A stretch of DNA of 64,000 nucleotides from Streptomyces sp. Root431 (GTDB lineage Bacteria > Actinomycetota > Actinomycetes > Streptomycetales > Streptomycetaceae), in the NCBI RefSeq assembly GCF_001426585.1, contig NZ_LMEI01000012.1, positions 524,056-588,055 of the forward strand, in the 5' to 3' direction. Shown here one piece after another: positions 60,144 to 64,000 of this stretch. Below the pieces are notes generated by a model. That model was not told where the DNA came from and ran no database searches. It worked only from the letters and a program-made list of their open reading frames with translations. Each line of letters starts with the position of its first letter. The stretch's first letter is position 1. The position numbers and the translations under genes were made by a program.

Positions 60144-61112
60144 TCACTCGCCGGGCGTGACTTCCAGCCAGTCGAGCAGCACGTTGCACTGGTTGCCAGC
60201 CTCGCACGAGATCTTGATCTCGTTGTCGCCCTTCTGGAGGGTGACCGGCGCCCAGGTGGTCTGCCAGTTCTTCTCCAGGTTCGGGTCCGAGGAATGGACG
60301 AAGTTCTTCAGGCCGAGGGGCGAGGAGTTCGCCTTGCCGTTGACCGTCAGGGTGGCGTTGGCGTCGACCGCGGGGATCGCGTAGCGCACGGTCAGGCGGT
60401 ACGCCCCCTCCGTCGGCATGTTCGCCTTCCACGTCACGGAGGAACCGACCTGGTTGAAGCCGGAGACGTAGGTGCCGCCCACGCCCTCGGCGCCCTTGAC
60501 GGTCTTCTCCGTGCCGGCCGAGCCGCCCAGCTTCAGCGTCGCCGCGTCCTGCTTCGGCAGCTTGACCGGGGTCGGCTCCGTGCTCGGCTCGGTGCTGGGC
60601 TCCTCGGAGACCTGGGAGGGCGCGGTCGACGGCGTGTTGCCATCGGCCTGGCCGTTCTTGTCGTCCTTGTTGCCCTGGTTCGTGATCACGGCGGCGGCGA
60701 TGCCGACGACGACGACCGCGACGACCGCGACAGCGCCGATCAGCAGACCCCTCGTGTTGGGGCCGCGGCCGGAGTTGCCGCGCGGGGGCTGCGGCGGGGT
60801 CTGCCGGGTCGGCGGGCCGCCGTAGGTCTCGGGCGCGGCGTACTGCGCGTGCGGCTGGCCGTACGGGGCCTGCTGCTGCGGCGGAACGTAGGGCTGCGGC
60901 TGGTGCTGGTGCTGCCCGTACTGGCGCTCGCCGACCGTCCTGACCTGGTTGTACGAGGTCCGGGGCACGCCGGGCTGAGCGGGTCCGGGGCCGGGGTAGC
61001 CGTAGCCACCGCCCTGCGGCGCCTGGGCGCCCGCCGCCTGACCGTCTTCGTACAGGTAGCCGAACGGATCGTCGTCCTCGGGCTTGCTCGCGCCGTCGTT
61101 ACCGGCAGCCAT
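60144..61112 (-). CDS. Membrane-anchored protein with CBM35-like domain
   Basis: A 322-residue single-pass protein. Residues 1-118 are a cytoplasmic, disordered Pro/Gln/Gly/Tyr-rich tail. Residues 123-147 form a membrane helix (LLIGAVAVVAVVVVGIAAAV). A Ser/Thr/Glu/Pro-rich linker follows, then a 120-residue beta-sandwich like carbohydrate-binding module family 35/6 (VSGFNQVGSSVTWKANMP, YRLTVRYAIPAVDANATLTV and the closing LLDWLEVTPG). It probably binds a wall or capsule glycan. The ATG at 61112 is chosen because AGGAG lies 8 bases upstream. It may be co-transcribed with the upstream cdgB homologue. Confidence 0.8.
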   Translation of the reverse strand: MAAGNDGASKPEDDDPFGYLYEDGQAAGAQAPQGGGYGYPGPGPAQPGVPRTSYNQVRTVGERQYGQHQHQPQPYVPPQQQAPYGQPHAQYAAPETYGGPPTRQTPPQPPRGNSGRGPNTRGLLIGAVAVVAVVVVGIAAAVITNQGNKDDKNGQADGNTPSTAPSQVSEEPSTEPSTEPTPVKLPKQDAATLKLGGSAGTEKTVKGAEGVGGTYVSGFNQVGSSVTWKANMPTEGAYRLTVRYAIPAVDANATLTVNGKANSSPLGLKNFVHSSDPNLEKNWQTTWAPVTLQKGDNEIKISCEAGNQCNVLLDWLEVTPGE

Positions 61113-61220
61113 CCGGGTCACTCCTATCCATGCTCGCCAGCCGTCGCCGACCGGCCGAGCCTACCCCGAACGGACCAGCGCCCGGAGCGGGCCTTGACAG
61201 GCGGACGGGTGGCGGTGGCC

Positions 61221-63041
61221 TCAGCCGGCCCGGCGCTGGACCTTGGCGCGGGAGCGCTTCTCGACGTACATCCGCTGGTCGGCGGAGTTCAGGACCTCTT
61301 CGACGGTCATGCCGCACTCGGCCCAGCCGATGCCGAAACTGGCCCCGACACGGACCGCCCGGCCGTCCACCCGGATCGGGGGAATGATCGCGTTCCGCAG
61401 GCGTACGGCCAGATCGGCGGCGTCGGCCGCGCCGAGGCCGTCGGCGAGGACGACGAACTCGTCACCGCCGAGCCGGGCCACGGTGTCCCCGTCCCGGACG
61501 CCGGTGGTGAGCCGACGGGCGACCTCGATGAGGACGGCGTCGCCGGTGTGGTGCCCGAAGCGGTCGTTGATCGACTTGAAGCCGTCGAGGTCGCAGAAGA
61601 GGACGGCGAGCCCCTTCGTGCCGTCGTCGACCTCGCCGGTGGACGGGGCGACGATGTGGACGTGGTGGTCGTACGGCCCCGCGCCGTTCGCCGGCTCGAA
61701 GCCGAAGCCGTGCTCGTGCTCGTACGGCGACTCGTAGGCGGAGTCGTAGCCGGGCCCGGACTCGTAGACGGGGACGGAGTCGTAGCCGGCCGCGGATCCG
61801 TATCCGGAGTCGTGGCCCGCGTCGTGGCCGGTGTCGTGGCCGGCGTCGTGGCCCGAGCCGTAGCCGCCGTCGCGGGCGGAGTCGTAGCCCCCGGCGTGCC
61901 CGCCCCCGCCGCCGTAGCCGTCGTAGCCGGCGGTCGCCGCCGCGCCGACCGCCTGCGCGGGGCGCTCGCAGAGGCGGGCGGAGAGCCGGGAGCGCAGCTC
62001 GGCGCTGTTGGGGAGTCCGGTGAGGGCGTCGTGCGAGGCGCGGTGGGCGAGCTGGAGCTCGTGGCGCTTGCGCTCCTCGATGTCCTCGACGTGGGTGAGG
62101 AGGAAGCGGGGCCCGTCGGCGGTGTCGGCGACGACCGAGTTCCGCAGGGACACCCAGACGTACGTGCCGTCGCGCCGCCCGAGGCGCAGCTCGGCGCGGC
62201 CGCCCTCGGCTGAGGTCCGGAGCAGGGTCCCTATGTCCTCGGGGTGGACGAGGTCGGCGAAGGAGTAGCGCCGCATGACGGAGGCGGGCCGGCCGAGGAG
62301 CCGGCACAGGGCGTCGTTGGTACGGAGCAGCCGGCCGTGCTGGTCGCCGCCCATCTCGGCGATGGCCATGCCGGAGGGGGCGTACTCGAAGGCCTGCCGG
62401 AAGGACTCCTCGCTGGCGCGCAGGGCCTGCTGCTCCCTTTCGAGCCGGACGAGGGCGCGCTGCATGTTGGAGCGGAGGCGGGCGTTGCTGATCGCGATCG
62501 CCGACTGCGAGGCGTACATCTGGAGCGCTTCCTGGCCCCAGGGGCCGGGGTGCCGGCCGTTGCGCGGGCGGTCGACGGATATGACGCCGAGCAGTTCACG
62601 GCCGGAGCCGGAGGCGTACATGGGGGCGTAGAGGCGGTCGTGGGGGTGCCACTCGTCCTCGAAGCGGGGCGCGGGGCCGTCGGTGTGCCACTGGGGGACG
62701 TCGTCCTCCATGAGCACCCAGCCCTCGGTGTGTGGGATGAAGCGGAGGTCGCCCCACTCGGAGCCCATGGACAGGCGGCGGTCCCAGGAGGCACGGGAGC
62801 CGACCCGGCCGGTGATCAGGGCTTCGGCGGCGGAGCTTCCGGCGAAGGCGGCGACGACGAGGTCACCGTCGGGGCGTACGAGGTTGACGCAGGCCAGCTC
62901 GTAGTTGAGACCGGCGACCACACCGTCGGCGACGGTCTGCAGGGTGTCCGCCAGGCTGCGGGCTGTGTTGAGGTCCGCCACGACCTGATGCAGCTGCCGC
63001 AGGGTCGAGAGACGGACGTACGGCTCCGACTCGGTCTCCAT
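61221..63041 (-). CDS. cdgB: GAF-PAS-GGDEF diguanylate cyclase, CdgB-like
   Basis: A 606-residue cytosolic enzyme making cyclic di-GMP. Domains are GAF (about residues 20-185), a short coiled coil, PAS (about 200-320; FEYAPSGMAIAEM to VEDIEERKRHE) and GGDEF (from about 325). The GGDEF domain starts normally (HDALTGLPNSAELRSRL) and is then interrupted by about 115 low-complexity residues (roughly 360-474) rich in Gly, Tyr, His and Asp. It resumes at GLAVLFCDLDGFKSIND and has the intact active site ARLGGDEFVVLADG near 524. It matches SCO4281 (CdgB), a BldD target, from memory. ATG 63041 follows GGGGAG. Confidence 0.88.
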   Translation of the reverse strand: METESEPYVRLSTLRQLHQVVADLNTARSLADTLQTVADGVVAGLNYELACVNLVRPDGDLVVAAFAGSSAAEALITGRVGSRASWDRRLSMGSEWGDLRFIPHTEGWVLMEDDVPQWHTDGPAPRFEDEWHPHDRLYAPMYASGSGRELLGVISVDRPRNGRHPGPWGQEALQMYASQSAIAISNARLRSNMQRALVRLEREQQALRASEESFRQAFEYAPSGMAIAEMGGDQHGRLLRTNDALCRLLGRPASVMRRYSFADLVHPEDIGTLLRTSAEGGRAELRLGRRDGTYVWVSLRNSVVADTADGPRFLLTHVEDIEERKRHELQLAHRASHDALTGLPNSAELRSRLSARLCERPAQAVGAAATAGYDGYGGGGGHAGGYDSARDGGYGSGHDAGHDTGHDAGHDSGYGSAAGYDSVPVYESGPGYDSAYESPYEHEHGFGFEPANGAGPYDHHVHIVAPSTGEVDDGTKGLAVLFCDLDGFKSINDRFGHHTGDAVLIEVARRLTTGVRDGDTVARLGGDEFVVLADGLGAADAADLAVRLRNAIIPPIRVDGRAVRVGASFGIGWAECGMTVEEVLNSADQRMYVEKRSRAKVQRRAG

Positions 63042-63139
63042 CGCTCGCTCTCCCCGAGACCTCGACAGCAACTCCAGGGTTCTCATCGGCTTCGTGCTGC
63101 ACTGTCCCTGCCACTGAATCACAGCGAGCTGCGCACCCG

Positions 63140-63152
63140 GTACACAGGGTCA
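63140..63152. promoter_or_regulatory. BldD-box-like sequence upstream of cdgB
   Basis: GTACACAGGGTCA fits the BldD consensus TNACNC(A/T)GNGTNA, as I remember it, at all fixed positions but the first. It lies 98 bp upstream of the start. Confidence 0.45.
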
Positions 63153-63167
63153 GCAAATACTGGCGTC

Positions 63168-63183
63168 TGTGACTCAAGTCACA
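63168..63183. promoter_or_regulatory. Perfect 16-base palindrome upstream of cdgB
   Basis: TGTGACTCAAGTCACA, with GTGAC/GTCAC arms, 15 bp from the BldD-like box. It has a CRP/FNR-like appearance. The binding factor is not known. Confidence 0.5.
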
Positions 63184-63469
63184 AGAGGTCATGGCGGGTC
63201 GCGCACAACCCTCCGCGGTGGTCTGGGCCTAGGGGTCTCCGCAGTGAGACACGTGCCACCTGAGGCCGCCGAGGGGGCGGGCGCCCGCCGGGCTCGGCCG
63301 CCCGGCCTCAGTCGCCGGCCGGCAGGGCCGGGGGCTTGCGGAGCAGCCACTGCCCGAAGGCCCGGCACGGGACGCGAGGGTCCCGGGCGGGGTCCTAGGA
63401 CCCCCGGAGGTGGCGGACTGGTCCCCGGGCCCGATGCGGCTCGCCACCGGCCCGGTCTAGCGTGCTGGT

Positions 63470-64000
63470 GTGCTGCAGAAGACCCCCGCCCCGCCCCCCG
63501 TCTCCGATCTGGCCATCCCTCATGCTGAGGGGGTGAGCAACGACGAGTTCCGGGCGGCGATGTCCCGCCTCGCGGCGGGCGTGGTCCTGGTGACGGCGCA
63601 CGACCCCGACGAGGGCCCGCGCGGCGAGGACGTCGGCATGACGGCCACCGCCTTCATGTCGGTCTCCCTCGACCCGCCCCTGGTCCTGGTCAGCCTCCGC
63701 AACGGCTCCCGCATGGACGACCTGCTCGCGGAGGTCCCGGTCTGGGCGGTGTCGGTGCTCTCCGATGGCCAGCGGCAGGTCGCCGGGCGCTTCGCGATGA
63801 AGAACCGCGTCAGCGACCGGCTCCTCTTCGCCGACCTTCCGTACACGCGCGGCGAGGAGAGCGGCGCGCCGCTGCTCGGCGGGGCGCTGGCGGTCCTGGA
63901 GTGCCGCACGGAGAGCCGGGTCGTGGCCGGGGACCACACCCTGGTCGTCGGCCGGGTCCTGGCGGCCGGTCTGCCCTCGACGGACGGCAGCGGCCCGCTG
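63470..64000 (+). CDS. Flavin reductase-like FMN-binding protein, 3' end outside window
   Basis: The first 177 codons are present. The domain begins at SNDEFRAAMSRLAAGVVLVTA, followed by GMTATAFMSVSLDPPLVLVSL and FAMKNRVSDRLLF, the FMN-binding split barrel of two-component flavin reductases. Such proteins supply reduced flavin to monooxygenases. I prefer the GTG at 63470, which gives a 21-residue Pro-rich extension and a leaderless arrangement with TAGCGT just upstream. GTG 63533 would fit the domain but has its purine tract directly abutting the start. It is divergent from cdgB. Confidence 0.85.
   Translation, partial: MLQKTPAPPPVSDLAIPHAEGVSNDEFRAAMSRLAAGVVLVTAHDPDEGPRGEDVGMTATAFMSVSLDPPLVLVSLRNGSRMDDLLAEVPVWAVSVLSDGQRQVAGRFAMKNRVSDRLLFADLPYTRGEESGAPLLGGALAVLECRTESRVVAGDHTLVVGRVLAAGLPSTDGSGPL

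Larger units (their letters stand above)
63042..63469. other. 428 bp divergent region upstream of cdgB
   Basis: Contains a BldD-like box (63140-63152) and a perfect palindrome (63168-63183) on the cdgB side. The right-hand 250 bp are G+C-rich with no gene or repeat seen. Confidence 0.5.

Noticed and set aside
63452..63462. Second DasR site (CGGTCTAGCG) before the flavin reductase
   Set aside because: Only GGTCTAG matches; the right half is missing, and it reads better as a -10 region.

Overview
The window is about 70% G+C, codes on both strands with strong third-position GC, uses many GTG and some TTG starts, and carries actinomycete hallmarks: DUF3263, an ALF-repeat secreted protein, LAxTG-type surface sorting, a DasR-type operator and a CdgB-like diguanylate cyclase. 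It is a Streptomyces (or very close) chromosome segment. The right part (groEL, cold-shock protein, thrC, otsA, otsB, nagK, nagA, cdgB) matches the gene order I remember from the S. coelicolor core around SCO4280-SCO4300. The left part looks accessory.

Region 1 (1-13,237, almost all minus strand) is the most unusual. It reads as a compact biosynthetic locus built on a free-standing carrier protein. It holds an ACP, an AcpS-type phosphopantetheinyl transferase, a class II aminoacyl-tRNA-synthetase-like amino acid:carrier-protein ligase, an AurF-like diiron oxygenase, two different methyltransferases, a MaoC-type hydratase, a cystathionine gamma-synthase-like PLP enzyme and a 14-helix exporter. 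The same leftward operon ends with metK, adenosine kinase and metH, three of the four enzymes of the S-adenosylmethionine cycle. The simplest reading is that an amino acid is loaded on the ACP, oxidised (perhaps on nitrogen) and methylated, with dedicated SAM supply. A near-consensus promoter at 10,425-10,454 probably drives everything from the MaoC gene to metH. The exporter has its own promoter with two CsoR-like operators.

Region 2 (13,383-32,738) holds an HD hydrolase, a lipoprotein, a giant secreted ALF-repeat toxin (about 2,438 aa, internally duplicated, with a C-terminal REase-fold toxin tip) beside a probable immunity gene, an MFS exporter, small genes between tandem repeats, a MurNAc salvage operon (RpiR regulator, murQ, PTS EIIBC), a secreted tripeptidyl aminopeptidase, a 1 kb gene-free inverted repeat and a signal-less substrate-binding protein.

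Region 3 (32,809-46,703) holds secreted proteins (beta-propeller/FG-GAP, and two Ig-like proteins encoded in tandem), groEL with an extended CIRCE element, a cold-shock gene, the thrC-cysO pair and a glucosyl-3-phosphoglycerate synthase.

Region 4 (46,742-64,000) holds a sortase-anchored surface protein, otsA, an HxlR/imine-reductase-like divergent pair with a clear operator, an M6 metalloprotease, otsB, DUF3263, a lone sugar-binding lipoprotein, nagK-nagA under a DasR-like site, a PfkB sugar kinase, a membrane-anchored carbohydrate-binding protein, a cdgB homologue with a large low-complexity insertion, and the start of a flavin reductase gene. MurQ makes GlcNAc-6-P, which NagA consumes, so the two amino-sugar modules are metabolically linked.
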